In this document: piece by piece, positions 1 to 10,726 of the stretch
Layout of the letters: every line of letters begins with the position of its first letter
How positions within the stretch are numbered: position 1 is the first letter of the stretch
Assembly (NCBI GenBank): GCA_021803035.1
Contig: JAJZME010000008.1
Location: forward strand, 1-51,496
DNA from: Acidobacteriota bacterium
GTDB lineage: Bacteria > Acidobacteriota > Terriglobia > Terriglobales > Acidobacteriaceae
Reading direction: 5' to 3'
Length of the DNA stretch: 51,496 nucleotides
The notes under the pieces: model-generated
What the model saw: the letters and a program-made list of their open reading frames with translations, nothing else
Databases searched by the model: none
What the model was told of the DNA's origin: nothing
Translations under genes and position numbers: made by a program

Positions 1-1095
1 GGCGGAAGCCGGTGGCGCCTGCGGCGTGCCTGCTGGCCCGGCTGCGGTTCCCGCTGCGACTCCGGCGGTTGCCGGTCTGCGCAGCAGAAACGCCGCGATG
101 ATGGCCATCATCAGCGTCAAGCCGGCCAGGATCCACCACTTGTACTTGGACAACGGTCCGGGTGTGCCGATCGGAGGACCGAGGCCGCCGCCCGGCTGCC
201 CACCGTTCCCGGTTGCCGCGCTGTTGCTCTGTTGCGGCCGCGGCATCGATCCCGTTCCCGAAATAGTGAACGCTACCGGCGTGCCCGCCGGCACATTCCT
301 GTAGATGAATGTCTGAATCGAAGGATCTTCGTTGTAGGACTTGAACTGCCCCGCCACCGGGTCGGCAAACGTCATGCTCTTGGGCAGCAAGATGGCCAGA
401 TTATCGGCCGGCATCGTCAGCAGCGAGTGGAACGTGTACTTGCCGACGTCATAGGGCAGGTCATAGCTGATCTGAAAGAGCGTGTCCTTGCTGCCCTTGT
501 CCGGCTCGATGGGAAAGTTGAAAGCGTACAGCCCCTTTTTGCCGATCGGCGTGACGTTCACGGAGACCGGCAACCCATCGGGCCGCTCCGCGCCCGCGCC
601 GTTTACTGCCGCATCGGGCGGCAGAACCACTTCAAAGGAGCGTTGGCTCCACTGCGTTACCGGCGGCGAGCTGAGGTTGTGCACAAAGTACCGCTCATCC
701 ACCTTGAGCTGGTTGCCCTGGGTCTCGACCTCGAGCACGTCGGCCTCGATGTGAACGCCCTTGACCGTGGCCTTCACGTCATAGACGGTGATGTCGCCGT
801 TTCCTCCGCTCTGAGGCGCGGCTATAAAATAGCCCGCGCCCTGATGTGTGACGCGCACCAGGTACGGGCCAAGACCCGGTTCAGTCAGCGTGTAATGGCC
901 CTGAGCGCTGGTCGTGGTGTGGGCCACCTCCGCCATGTTTGCCTGCACGTCGAGCAGCGCCACGGCGTCGCCCGCGGCGGGTTTGCCGTCTGTCTTGTTG
1001 GTTACTGTGCCGGAAATGGTGGATGCATGCGCCAGTGCGCCGGCAAGAAGGAAGCTGGAGGCGATGGCGTAAAAGGTCGATCGGATGGCTTTCAT
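1..1095 (-). CDS. Exported protein with carboxypeptidase-regulatory-like domain and membrane anchor (3' end outside window)
   Basis: A reading frame of 365 codons stays open from ATG at 1095 to the left edge, so the C-terminus is missing. The first ~24 residues form a signal peptide ending near LAHAS. It is followed by an Ig-like carboxypeptidase-regulatory segment (about 25-95, beginning TISGTVTNKTDGKPAAGD). The middle region (about 100-290) is soluble and beta-rich, then comes a Gly/Pro-rich linker and one membrane segment near residues 319-340 (WWILAGLTLMMAIIAAFLL). It is the last gene seen of the leftward ccmF-ccmH-CcmI-like cluster, 135 bases after the CcmI-like gene. Such proteins are often found beside acidobacterial ccm genes, but the function is unknown; a role in envelope assembly or haem handling would be a guess. 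Confidence 0.8.
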   Translation of the reverse strand, partial: MKAIRSTFYAIASSFLLAGALAHASTISGTVTNKTDGKPAAGDAVALLDVQANMAEVAHTTTSAQGHYTLTEPGLGPYLVRVTHQGAGYFIAAPQSGGNGDITVYDVKATVKGVHIEADVLEVETQGNQLKVDERYFVHNLSSPPVTQWSQRSFEVVLPPDAAVNGAGAERPDGLPVSVNVTPIGKKGLYAFNFPIEPDKGSKDTLFQISYDLPYDVGKYTFHSLLTMPADNLAILLPKSMTFADPVAGQFKSYNEDPSIQTFIYRNVPAGTPVAFTISGTGSMPRPQQSNSAATGNGGQPGGGLGPPIGTPGPLSKYKWWILAGLTLMMAIIAAFLLRRPATAGVAAGTAAGPAGTPQAPPASA

Positions 1096-1230
1096 GAGCT
1101 TTTTGAGATCCTGTTCGTACGTCCTGGTTCTTTCCGTTCAGTGCGCAGCCGCACGGCGCTCCCCATGCTCTCCGTGGCTTTGCGTGGAAGGGGCGCGCGG
1201 CTGCTGCAAGCTATCGCGCACGTGTGTTCA

Positions 1231-1509
1231 TCATGCCCGCTGCAGGCGCTCAATCTCCGCCAGCAGTTGTGCCGTTTCGGCTTCAAGATGGGCCCGCTGT
1301 ACCTGGAAGTCTTCTTCAGGATACTTGCCGGCGCGATACTCGAAGTTCAAGTCGCGGAGATTTTCGTAAAGCTGCTCCTTGCGCTCCAGCAGGAAATCCA
1401 ACTGAGTCTTCTGGCGTTGCGCCGCAAAGGCGTTCTCCGGCCAGAAGACGTAAATCACCAGCGCAAGCAGTAGCAGGATGCCAGCAATAAGCCCTGCGGT
1501 TTCTGACAT
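1231..1509 (-). CDS. Small CcmI-like cytochrome c biogenesis membrane protein
   Basis: The 92-residue product has one N-terminal membrane helix (about 7-24, GLIAGILLLLALVIYVFWP) followed by a charged helical region (about 30-90) rich in Glu, Gln, Arg and Leu that should form a coiled coil. This matches the N-terminal anchor and leucine-zipper-like part of CcmI, without the large periplasmic apocytochrome-binding domain of the proteobacterial protein. It starts 3 bases after the ccmH stop, so it is translated from the ccmFH transcript. It probably helps position apocytochrome c at the CcmF/CcmH haem-ligation complex. The link to CcmI rests on size, topology and position. Confidence 0.7.
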   Translation of the reverse strand: MSETAGLIAGILLLLALVIYVFWPENAFAAQRQKTQLDFLLERKEQLYENLRDLNFEYRAGKYPEEDFQVQRAHLEAETAQLLAEIERLQRA

Positions 1510-1512
1510 GGC

Positions 1513-2028
1513 TCAAACCCCTCCGTCAATGCCGGTATCCCGGCGGATCTTTTCAATCTGTGCGCGCTCGGTGGGGTCCAGGTCGGCAAGGTTTTTCACT
1601 TCATTTGGCTGCAGCGTCCCACCCGGTGAATTCTTCCAGTGGCGGATCAGCAGAAATGTCCCCAGCAGCGCGGCCGCGAAGACTGCAAAAGGCGCGATCC
1701 AGGCCGTCAGATCGAAGCCGCGTGCGGGCGGCGCGGCCAGCACCGTGGCGCCATATTTGACGGCGAACCAGTTCAGGATCTGCTGGTCGGTTTTGCCTGA
1801 AGCAATCTGCGCGGTCAGGTCAGCCATCTCTTCAGTGCGCATGGGGCAGCCCGGGTTATCGCACTCGCCAAGCAATTCAGCGCAGCCGCAGGTGCACATC
1901 AGCCGATGACTCAGGTTATTGGCCCGCGCGCCGGCATTGGTCGCTCCCAATGAAAAGCAGACGGCCACAACCAGGAGCAGGACCTCGGCAGTTCTTATCC
2001 AGATCGAGGACCGGCGCGCAAATCTCAT
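1513..2028 (-). CDS. ccmH: Cytochrome c-type biogenesis protein CcmH
   Basis: The 171-residue protein has an N-terminal signal/anchor (about 14-34), a short periplasmic domain with a cysteine-rich motif (MCTCGCAELLGEC, Cys45, 47, 49 and 56, plus Cys61), and a second membrane helix near 107-128. CcmH/CycL proteins reduce the apocytochrome CXXCH cysteines before haem attachment. The CXCXC form seen here differs from the LRCxxCQ motif of E. coli but is the form I associate with acidobacterial and deltaproteobacterial homologues. The start codon follows the ccmF stop by one base (TGA-C-ATG), so the two genes are tightly coupled. The cytoplasmic tail is short. Confidence 0.9.
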   Translation of the reverse strand: MRFARRSSIWIRTAEVLLLVVAVCFSLGATNAGARANNLSHRLMCTCGCAELLGECDNPGCPMRTEEMADLTAQIASGKTDQQILNWFAVKYGATVLAAPPARGFDLTAWIAPFAVFAAALLGTFLLIRHWKNSPGGTLQPNEVKNLADLDPTERAQIEKIRRDTGIDGGV

Positions 2029-2029
2029 G

Positions 2030-4096
2030 TCAGTCGCCCCCTTTGAGCACTGGCGGCTCGACGGAAATCCGGCGTGGAGTAGACGCGAGCGGGGAAGTCG
2101 CTGCTGGGTTTAGGCTCGGAATCAGTGCGAGCACAGTGCCAAATACAATCACTGCCAAACCGAACCAAATCCAACCCACGAGCGGGTTCAGAAATGCCTT
2201 GATGATGGGCTGCCCGGTCTGGGGATTGGTGCCCTCAAACACAACATAGAGATCCCAGGCGGGCACCGAGTGGATCGCCACAATGGTCTCCGGCTGGTCG
2301 CTGGCCAGATAGAAGCGCTTCGCGGGAGTCAATTGGAACTCCCTTCGGCCGTCTCTGTACACGTTCAGCAGGGCGTACTCGGAGTTGTAGTCGCGATTCG
2401 AGTCCTGGGTGAATCCGACGCACTCCAGCGTGTAGGGGCCGACGGTCATCTTGCTGTGCATGCCAAGTTCAGCCACGCTGCTGGTATTGAAGGCCGATCC
2501 CGCCAAGCCAATGATGACGATCACTACGCCGATGTGGACGATGTAACCACCGTACCGCCGCGTGTTGCGCCGCGCCAGTTGCACGGTGCTGGAAAACATG
2601 TTGCGCCCCGTCTGCTTTGCGATGACTCTGGCGCCGCGAACAAACTCTGACAGAACCGCCGTTACTACCGACGCACCCAGCGCAAAGGCAACCAGCGCGT
2701 AGAAGTCGCCGCGGTTAAACACACCGTTTCTCCACGGCCGCACACCGGCAAACAGGCAGACAAGCACGGTGGCCCACAGCGCGAAGACTGGCAACACAAA
2801 GTTTCGGCGAATAGCCTTCATCGACGTGGAGCGCCAGGGCAGCAGCGGTCCCACGCCGGTCAGCAACAGCAGAAACAGGCCGATAGGAATCGCCACACGG
2901 TCGTAGAAGGGCGGTCCTACGGTGACTTTCGTTCCTTGCACGAACTGGGACAGGATGGGGAACAGCGTGCCCCAGCAAATCACGAAGCAGGCCGTGAGCA
3001 ACACTAAATTGTTGAACAGGAAGCTCGATTCCCGGCTCACCAGCGATTCGATACGATGCTCGCTCTTCAAGTGATCGCGCTGCAGGATGTAGGTAAAGAT
3101 GCAGACCGCCAGAACGATCACCATGAAGATAATGAACCAGTTGCCGATTGGCGATCTGGCAAAGGCGTGAACGGAGCTGACCAGCCCGCCGCGCGTCAGC
3201 GTCGTTCCCAGGATGGTTAGCAGGAAGGTGGCAAAGATCAGCCACACGTTCCACTGCTTCATCATGCCTTTCTTTTCCTGCATCATGACCGAGTGCAGAA
3301 AGGCCGTGCCGGTCAGCCAGGGCATGAAGCTGGCGTTTTCCACCGGGTCCCAGCCCCAATAGCCGCCCCAGCCCAGCACCGCGTAGGCCCAGTGCATGCC
3401 CAGGAAGATACCGCAGGTCAGGAACAGCCATGACACAGTAGTCCAACTGCGGGTGATCTTGATCCATTTATCGCCCGGATAGCGCATCATGAGCGCCCCC
3501 AGCGCGAAGGCAAAGGGAACGGAAAATCCCACGTAGCCCAGATAGAGCATTGGGGGATGGATCACCATCTCTGGATATTGCAGCAGCGGATTCAGTCCGT
3601 TGCCGTCTGTCGGCGTGGGCCCCGGGAACAGGGAGAACGGGGTCGCCGCAAAGTTTAACAGGAGCAAAAAGAAGAACTGGATGCCGGCCAGAATTGTGCC
3701 CGCGTAGGCGTACAGCTTTACATCCTTCTTGTGCGTAAGCCGCAGGATGAACCCATACCCGGCCAGCAGCCACGCCCACAGCAGCAGCGAACCCTCCTGG
3801 CCGCTCCACATTGCCGCAAACTTATACGCAGCCGGCAGAGCGCGGTTCGAGTGCTCCATGACGTAAGTGATAGAAAAATTATTGGCAAACGTCGCCCAAA
3901 CCAGAGCAAAAGCCGCTCCGCTCACGGCGAAAAAGATGGCAATCCCCGCGCGCCGTGCGGTATCGGCCAGCCTTTCAGGAGAGATCCGTGTTGGCTGCCC
4001 GGTGGCGATCAGGCGAAGCGCCAGACTCCCGGCCAGCAAATTATAGGCGGCCAGGGCCAGAGCAACGATCAGGGCAAAACTACCGAAAGCTGCCAT
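2030..4096 (-). CDS. ccmF: Haem lyase CcmF/NrfE family, cytochrome c maturation
   Basis: The 688-residue polytopic membrane protein belongs to the CcmF haem-handling family. It has many hydrophobic helices, a tryptophan-rich WWD signature (WGGYWGWDPVENASFMPWL, about residues 243-261) and conserved histidines such as H180 in VIHPPMLYLGY. In the system I maturation pathway CcmF joins haem to reduced apocytochrome c on the outer face of the membrane. The start at 4096 has GGAG upstream. It is the first gene of the leftward operon ccmF-ccmH-CcmI-like-surface protein. ccmA-E are not in the window. A CRP-like palindrome lies about 90 bases upstream. Length is normal for the family (about 650-690). 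Confidence 0.95.
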   Translation of the reverse strand: MAAFGSFALIVALALAAYNLLAGSLALRLIATGQPTRISPERLADTARRAGIAIFFAVSGAAFALVWATFANNFSITYVMEHSNRALPAAYKFAAMWSGQEGSLLLWAWLLAGYGFILRLTHKKDVKLYAYAGTILAGIQFFFLLLLNFAATPFSLFPGPTPTDGNGLNPLLQYPEMVIHPPMLYLGYVGFSVPFAFALGALMMRYPGDKWIKITRSWTTVSWLFLTCGIFLGMHWAYAVLGWGGYWGWDPVENASFMPWLTGTAFLHSVMMQEKKGMMKQWNVWLIFATFLLTILGTTLTRGGLVSSVHAFARSPIGNWFIIFMVIVLAVCIFTYILQRDHLKSEHRIESLVSRESSFLFNNLVLLTACFVICWGTLFPILSQFVQGTKVTVGPPFYDRVAIPIGLFLLLLTGVGPLLPWRSTSMKAIRRNFVLPVFALWATVLVCLFAGVRPWRNGVFNRGDFYALVAFALGASVVTAVLSEFVRGARVIAKQTGRNMFSSTVQLARRNTRRYGGYIVHIGVVIVIIGLAGSAFNTSSVAELGMHSKMTVGPYTLECVGFTQDSNRDYNSEYALLNVYRDGRREFQLTPAKRFYLASDQPETIVAIHSVPAWDLYVVFEGTNPQTGQPIIKAFLNPLVGWIWFGLAVIVFGTVLALIPSLNPAATSPLASTPRRISVEPPVLKGGD

Positions 4097-4185
4097 TTAT
4101 GACTCCAGGATAATTTTCGCACGCAGGGTAGCCGTGGAAGGATCTCCTATCAATGGTATTCTCCATCGATGGCAGGCCTGCAGCT

Positions 4186-4201
4186 TGTGATTTAACTCAC
4201 A
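4186..4201. promoter_or_regulatory. CRP/FNR-family-like palindrome upstream of ccmF
   Basis: TGTGATTTAACTCACA matches the classical CRP half sites TGTGA-N6-TCACA at all ten positions. It is 90 bases before the ccmF start. Related sites GGTGA-N6-TCACT lie upstream of the Cache gene (18110-18125) and sdhC (30528-30543). Binding by a Crp/Fnr-family regulator is inference. Confidence 0.5.
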
Positions 4202-4285
4202 CATTATTGATTCGGCTTCCCGGTTTTTCCGGTTCGCCCCGCATCGGTTGGCGTGGGGAGAAATAGGTGCCTTCTACATTATTAA

Positions 4286-4314
4286 TTGACGCGAAGATCC
4301 ATCGATAGTTAAAT
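4286..4314 (+). promoter_or_regulatory. Candidate sigma70 promoter reading antisense into the receiver gene
   Basis: TTGACG (4286-4291), a 17-base spacer and TTAAAT (4309-4314) make a reasonable housekeeping promoter. No rightward gene follows before 7194, so a transcript would run antisense through 4402-4782. Confidence 0.3.
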
Positions 4315-4401
4315 GTCAACCGATGCGGAGTCCTTTGCTTGCGTGCGGATTGATCGAGCGATCAAGTACGAGAGCCGGCACGCAGCGGAAGTACCGGCCC
4401 A

Positions 4402-4782
4402 TCAGGCTGTTTTGCTTGAGTTCAGCGCAAGCATCTGGCCGGCGGCGTTCAGGATGTCGTCCGACGCCACGGGGCGCGGCAGAAAACGGATGTACTCGCC
4501 CTGGTAATCCCCCGGCTGCTCGCTGGGGTCGCCCAGTACTAGAACGGGTACAGAGGGAATGCGCGTGTGCAATTCAGCTACAAATGCCGGTCCACCGATT
4601 CCCGGCAAATGATGCCCTGAGATGACCAGACCCAGACCACCTGCAAATTGCGGCTGTTCCACGAGGCAAAGCGCCTCGGCGGCGTCGGCGACGCGGTGCA
4701 CGTCCGAGAATCTCCTGTGCAACAGGGATTTGCATAGATATGCTTGAAGCGGGTCGTCGTCAACCAATAGGATTGTCGCCAT
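4402..4782 (-). CDS. Degenerate response-regulator receiver domain protein
   Basis: A stand-alone CheY-sized receiver fold of 126 residues. The N-terminal acidic cluster is kept (LLVDDDP, Asp8-10), but the phospho-acceptor Asp is a Gly (LVISG56HHLPGIGG), the conserved Thr/Ser is Gly84 (LVLGDPS) and the conserved Lys is Arg103 (LPRPV). It therefore probably cannot be phosphorylated in the usual way and would act as a binding module. I chose ATG 4782, which has AGGGG just upstream; an in-frame GTG at 4794 is an alternative. No kinase gene is adjacent. A second degenerate receiver of similar size lies at 36238-36630. Confidence 0.75.
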   Translation of the reverse strand: MATILLVDDDPLQAYLCKSLLHRRFSDVHRVADAAEALCLVEQPQFAGGLGLVISGHHLPGIGGPAFVAELHTRIPSVPVLVLGDPSEQPGDYQGEYIRFLPRPVASDDILNAAGQMLALNSSKTA

Positions 4783-4895
4783 GAGCCCCTGCACGCGCGT
4801 CAGAGCCGTTAAAGCCGCGCGAATCTGCTTATTTACCTTTCACTTCAGATGTCAGGAAAACCCCCTCAGGTTGCCTGTCAATTGGGCACTCAAAG

Positions 4896-6887
<1,992 letters not shown>

Positions 6888-7193
6888 CTCTGCATTATAG
6901 CGGCTAAGCGAAGAAAAGGGGAATCCTTTCTTGCTGTACAGTTATCGCCAATTAAAGTCTGAAGAGGATTTCATGTTTCATTCAGATTGAATTCACATGG
7001 CGAAGATACGGTTCAAGTATTCGCAGGATGTCCCCGTCTCCTGACTGCGGATAGTAGTGGAGCTAGAAAATTACGGCGGTTTCCATTCTCTGGGGTGGTT
7101 GTACCGGCCTGCGGCAGCCCGAGGTGAGAAGCGTAGTCACCGCCCGATAACGATCAATGTCGCCCGACAACTAATTTCTGTGAGGTTTCTGCA
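6888..7193. other. Divergent intergenic region uvrB / TonB-dependent receptor
   Basis: Non-coding. The left end holds the uvrB -10 box. The right end has GAGG seven bases before the receptor start at 7194. GGTGA-N9-TCACC (7121-7139) is an inverted repeat about 55 bases before the receptor gene; its spacing does not fit a CRP site. I see no known riboswitch. Confidence 0.4.
6894..6899 (-). promoter_or_regulatory. TATAAT -10 box abutting the uvrB start codon
   Basis: On the minus strand TATAAT is followed by GCAGAG and then ATG. A transcript starting the usual 6-7 bases after the -10 box would begin at or next to the A of the start codon, giving a leaderless mRNA. No clear -35 is visible (TCCCCT lies at the expected 17-base spacing). 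Confidence 0.5.
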
Positions 7194-10100
7194 ATGACCC
7201 GAAGACTTAGAAAATTCATCATCTGCTGCGGGGCGTGCATCGCGATTGCACTTCTTCTCGTCAGCACTCCGAGGCTGTACGCTCAGGTTTCTGGTGGAAC
7301 CATCGAAGGACTGGTCACCGATCCTACCGGCGCAGTGATTCCCGGCGCTACGGTTATCATCCGCAACCAGGCAACAAATGTCAGCCACACCATAACAACG
7401 AACAGCGTGGGACGGTACAGCGTGCCCAGCCTGCTTCCGGGCATGTATACGGTCACCGTATCGGCGGCCGGGTTTCGTTCGCAGGCCCACACAAACATGC
7501 AATTGACGGTCGGCGCGGTGAGAGCGATGGATTTTAAATTGACCATCGGCGCCGCCACGCAGAAGGTGGAGGTCAGTACGACGGCATCCAGGGTACAAAC
7601 CACCTCCAACGTGATCAGCGGTGTGGTTGGAAAGACGCGCATTACGCAGTTACCCCTGAACGGGCGCGACTGGACACAGTTGGCCACCCTGCAGCCGGGC
7701 GTATTTTCCCTTAAAGGAGGCGAGCACGGCGTCAACAACAGAATCCAGCAAGGATCCGGTCAGCAAATGGCCATCAACGGCGGCCGCCCCTGGGAGAATG
7801 ACTACCGCCTCGACGGCATCAGCATCAATGACTATGCCAACGGCGCACCAGGCAGCGCCCTCGGCGTCAACCTGGGCGTCGATGCCATCCAGGAGTTTTC
7901 GGTCGTTACCAGTAACTACCCGGCGCAATACGGAAGGTCTTCCGGCGGCATCATCAATGCTGTTACTAAGTCCGGAACCAACCAGTTGCACGGCGATGTC
8001 TATGAGTTCATCAGAAACAGCGCGGTGGATGCGCGCAACTATTTCAATCCTGGAGCCATTCCACCCTTCAAGCGCAATCAGTACGGCGAGTCGCTGGGCG
8101 GACCGATCCGGAAGAACAAGGATTTCTTCTTTGAGGATATTGAAGGAATTCGTCAGAATGAAAGCGAGAGCGTGGTCTCCGAGGTTCCCACCGCGGCCAC
8201 GCGCGCCGGCAATCTTCCGGGGGGAGTACATGTTAACGTGGATCCCTTCGTCTCGAGTTTCATCAAAGCATTCTACCCGCTACCCAACGGCACGATCTCG
8301 CCCAATGGGGAAACGGGACAATTTGTCTTCAACGGTCCATTTATTGAAACCGAAAGCTTTGAGACAGGCAAATTCAATCAGGAGATAGGAAGCGCCGACT
8401 CTTTGGATGAAACCTTCCTCAACGATACCAGCCAGGGATCCCAGCCCGACGAAATGGATAACAAGAATGCTCTGTTCAGCGTCGACCGGCAAATAGCGAC
8501 GATGGAAGAAGACCATACCTTCTCTCCCAACTTTGTCAATACGGCACACGCCGGCTATGTTCGTGTATACGCCAACGAGGGCTTGACCAGCGCGATTAAT
8601 CCGCTCATCGGCAGTACTGCATTTGGTACGGATCCGGGACTCTCTGCCCCTTCCGTGCATGTTGGGGGCCTTGTCACCTTCAGCGGCGGTCTTCAGGCAT
8701 TGTCGCAGCACACATACTGGTGGGACGATCTGCAATTTAACGACGATGCTTTCTATAACATCGGCAATCACTCGCTCCACTTCGGCATGTACTACGAGCA
8801 CATCGATGACAACGAATATTCGGTGGCGACGCCGGCAGGAACCTGGAAATTCACCAATATTCAAGATTTCCTGACGAATCAGCCTCTTTCGTACGAATCC
8901 GTTCTGGCTGGACATAACTCAGAGCGCGGCATTCGGCAGAATATCTTCGCCTCGTACTTCGAAGACGACTGGCACGCCCGCCGGAATCTGGTGTTGAACC
9001 TCGGCGTTCGCTACGAAATGTCGACCGTTCCCACCGAGGAACATAACAAGCTGGCAAACCTGCCCACCATGTCATCTGCCGTCGAGAATCTGGGAAGCCC
9101 GTTCTTCACCAACCCAACCAAGTTGAACTTCGACCCGCGCGTTGGATTTGCCTGGGATCCGCGCAATAACGGCAGATTGGCAATTCGCGGCGGTTTTGGC
9201 ATCTTTGACGTTTTGCCGCTGCCCTATCTATTTGAATTGGAAGACACGTTCAGCTACCCATTCTTTTCGCAGGGCACCAACAACAACATGCCGGCCGGCT
9301 CTTTCGGTGGGGGAACAGCGCAACCGCCTTACCCAGGCTACAATCTTCTCGCTTCCAATTCGAAGACAAAGCGCGGAGGGTTTGTCCAGTCGCATCCCAA
9401 GCTGGATTATGTGGAGCACTGGAATCTCAATATAGAACAACAGCTTACCAATAACATCAGCCTAATGGTCGCCTATGTCGGATCGCACAGCGTACACATT
9501 GTGCAGCCTTCGGACGACGGAAACATGACGGTGCCGACGCTGACCCCGACAGGCCTCTACTGGCCGACGTCTGCAAGCGCGCCGCGCCTCAACCCCAACT
9601 ACGGACGCATCTCCGCGGTTCACTGGACCGGCACCGCCTATTACGACGCAATGGAAGTGAGACTGACTCAGAACATGACCCACGGCGTGCAGTTCCAGAC
9701 CTCGTACACCTGGGGCAAGAGCATGGATACCAGTTCGACCTCAGTAGGAACTGACGCATTCAAGAACTCACTCAAGAATCCGCAATGGTTCTACCCGCGG
9801 CTTGATTACGGTCCTTCCGACTTCGACCTTCGCCAAAACCTGATGTTCAACTCGGTTTGGGCCATCGGCGGACCGTTCGAGACCGGGATGAATGGCGGCG
9901 TAAAGGGCTTCTTCAAGAAGGGCTGGCAAATCGGCAACATTCTCCAGATTGCCTCTGGCAATCCGTGGAACATAATTCTCGCTGGCGACCCGAACCACCA
10001 GCTTTCGTCTGTTAACCAGGAACTGCCGAACCGGAACTATAATGTTCCTGGCTGCCAAGGCTCCTTGATTAATCCGGGGAATCCAAACCACTTCGTAAAA

Positions 10101-10388
10101 GACCAGTGCTTCTCGTCCCCTGATCCAATCAACAAAATGGGTGATATTGGCCGTAACGCGGTCCAAGGCCCCGGACAGGTCTTCTGGAGTGCTTCAGTGG
10201 ACAAGATGACTGCGCTCACTGAGAGGCTGAGAATGCAGGTCCGAGTTGAAGCATTCAACGTTGACAACCACACCAACTTCTCCTGGCCGATTCAGAATCA
10301 GATTCTCGGCTCCCCAAGTGAAGGCGTCATCACCTCAACAGCCACTTCAAATCGCGAATTACAGGGCGCCGTCAAGCTCTTCTTCTAA
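7194..10388 (+). CDS. TonB-dependent receptor, Oar-like, with carboxypeptidase-regulatory domain
   Basis: A 1064-residue outer-membrane protein. It has a signal peptide (about 1-30, ending RLYAQ), a carboxypeptidase-regulatory-like domain (about 33-115, GTIEGLVTDPTGAVIPGATV), a plug domain (about 140-260, with LPLNGRDWTQLATLQPGV and YPAQYGRSSGGIINAVTKSG) and a long beta-barrel ending in aromatic residues (VKLFF). This is the large receptor type expanded in Acidobacteria, usually assigned to uptake of oligosaccharides or other bulky substrates. No substrate can be read from the sequence, and no glycosidase or sigma/anti-sigma pair is adjacent. The start has GAGG seven bases upstream. A strong hairpin follows the stop, so it is probably transcribed alone. 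Confidence 0.93.
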   Translation: MTRRLRKFIICCGACIAIALLLVSTPRLYAQVSGGTIEGLVTDPTGAVIPGATVIIRNQATNVSHTITTNSVGRYSVPSLLPGMYTVTVSAAGFRSQAHTNMQLTVGAVRAMDFKLTIGAATQKVEVSTTASRVQTTSNVISGVVGKTRITQLPLNGRDWTQLATLQPGVFSLKGGEHGVNNRIQQGSGQQMAINGGRPWENDYRLDGISINDYANGAPGSALGVNLGVDAIQEFSVVTSNYPAQYGRSSGGIINAVTKSGTNQLHGDVYEFIRNSAVDARNYFNPGAIPPFKRNQYGESLGGPIRKNKDFFFEDIEGIRQNESESVVSEVPTAATRAGNLPGGVHVNVDPFVSSFIKAFYPLPNGTISPNGETGQFVFNGPFIETESFETGKFNQEIGSADSLDETFLNDTSQGSQPDEMDNKNALFSVDRQIATMEEDHTFSPNFVNTAHAGYVRVYANEGLTSAINPLIGSTAFGTDPGLSAPSVHVGGLVTFSGGLQALSQHTYWWDDLQFNDDAFYNIGNHSLHFGMYYEHIDDNEYSVATPAGTWKFTNIQDFLTNQPLSYESVLAGHNSERGIRQNIFASYFEDDWHARRNLVLNLGVRYEMSTVPTEEHNKLANLPTMSSAVENLGSPFFTNPTKLNFDPRVGFAWDPRNNGRLAIRGGFGIFDVLPLPYLFELEDTFSYPFFSQGTNNNMPAGSFGGGTAQPPYPGYNLLASNSKTKRGGFVQSHPKLDYVEHWNLNIEQQLTNNISLMVAYVGSHSVHIVQPSDDGNMTVPTLTPTGLYWPTSASAPRLNPNYGRISAVHWTGTAYYDAMEVRLTQNMTHGVQFQTSYTWGKSMDTSSTSVGTDAFKNSLKNPQWFYPRLDYGPSDFDLRQNLMFNSVWAIGGPFETGMNGGVKGFFKKGWQIGNILQIASGNPWNIILAGDPNHQLSSVNQELPNRNYNVPGCQGSLINPGNPNHFVKDQCFSSPDPINKMGDIGRNAVQGPGQVFWSASVDKMTALTERLRMQVRVEAFNVDNHTNFSWPIQNQILGSPSEGVITSTATSNRELQGAVKLFF

Positions 10389-10413
10389 CAAGCGCCCTGC
10401 AAGCCGGGAGAAC

Positions 10414-10451
10414 ATGTGCCGGAACGGATTGAATCAATCTTTCCGGCACAT
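10414..10451 (+). terminator. Hairpin terminator after the TonB-dependent receptor gene
   Basis: ATGTGCCGGAA (10414-10424) pairs perfectly with TTCCGGCACAT (10441-10451), and GATTG/CAATC can extend the structure inside. No T-run follows directly, but a T-rich stretch begins about 20 bases later. It lies 26 bases after the stop codon. Confidence 0.65.
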
Positions 10452-10726
10452 TCCCCCGAATCCCAACCAAATATTTTTTAACTTAAACTAAAAATAGATG
10501 GGACCGGAGCAATCAGGTGGATTTGAAACATAACTTCGTTATGAAATCGGAAAGAATGACGGCGTTAGTTATAGTCGATAAAACCTGCTATACCATAAAA
10601 TGGCATTACCCATAGAAGAAACTCGATCGCTGCAAGTTGCCTACGTAAGGAAAAGCCTCGCGCCTCATACCGGGGTGATACAAGAAGGCGCAAGAATATA
10701 CCGAATAACATATTCCGGATGCGATC

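Larger units (their letters stand above)
4097..4401. other. Intergenic region between ccmF and the receiver gene
   Basis: No convincing gene. It holds the ccmF upstream region on the minus strand, a CRP-like palindrome (4186-4201), a 10-base palindrome CCATCGATGG (4163-4172) and a candidate rightward sigma70 promoter (4286-4314). On the minus strand a weak -10-like AGAATA (4162-4157) lies about 34 bases downstream of the CRP-like centre, a spacing compatible with a class II activator site. Confidence 0.5.

Noticed and set aside
232..1473. A 413-codon plus-strand frame at the left end
   Set aside because: It is antisense to the partial exported protein and the CcmI-like gene, both of which have coherent signal, membrane and domain features.
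6930..6960. Possible LexA/SOS box upstream of uvrB (CTGTACAG)
   Set aside because: It lacks the spacer of an E. coli-type box and does not match the Gram-positive GAAC-N4-GTTC form.
7121..7139. GGTGA...TCACC inverted repeat upstream of the TonB-dependent receptor as a further CRP-like site
   Set aside because: The spacer is 9 bases rather than 6, so it does not fit the family of sites seen at ccmF, the Cache gene and sdhC.
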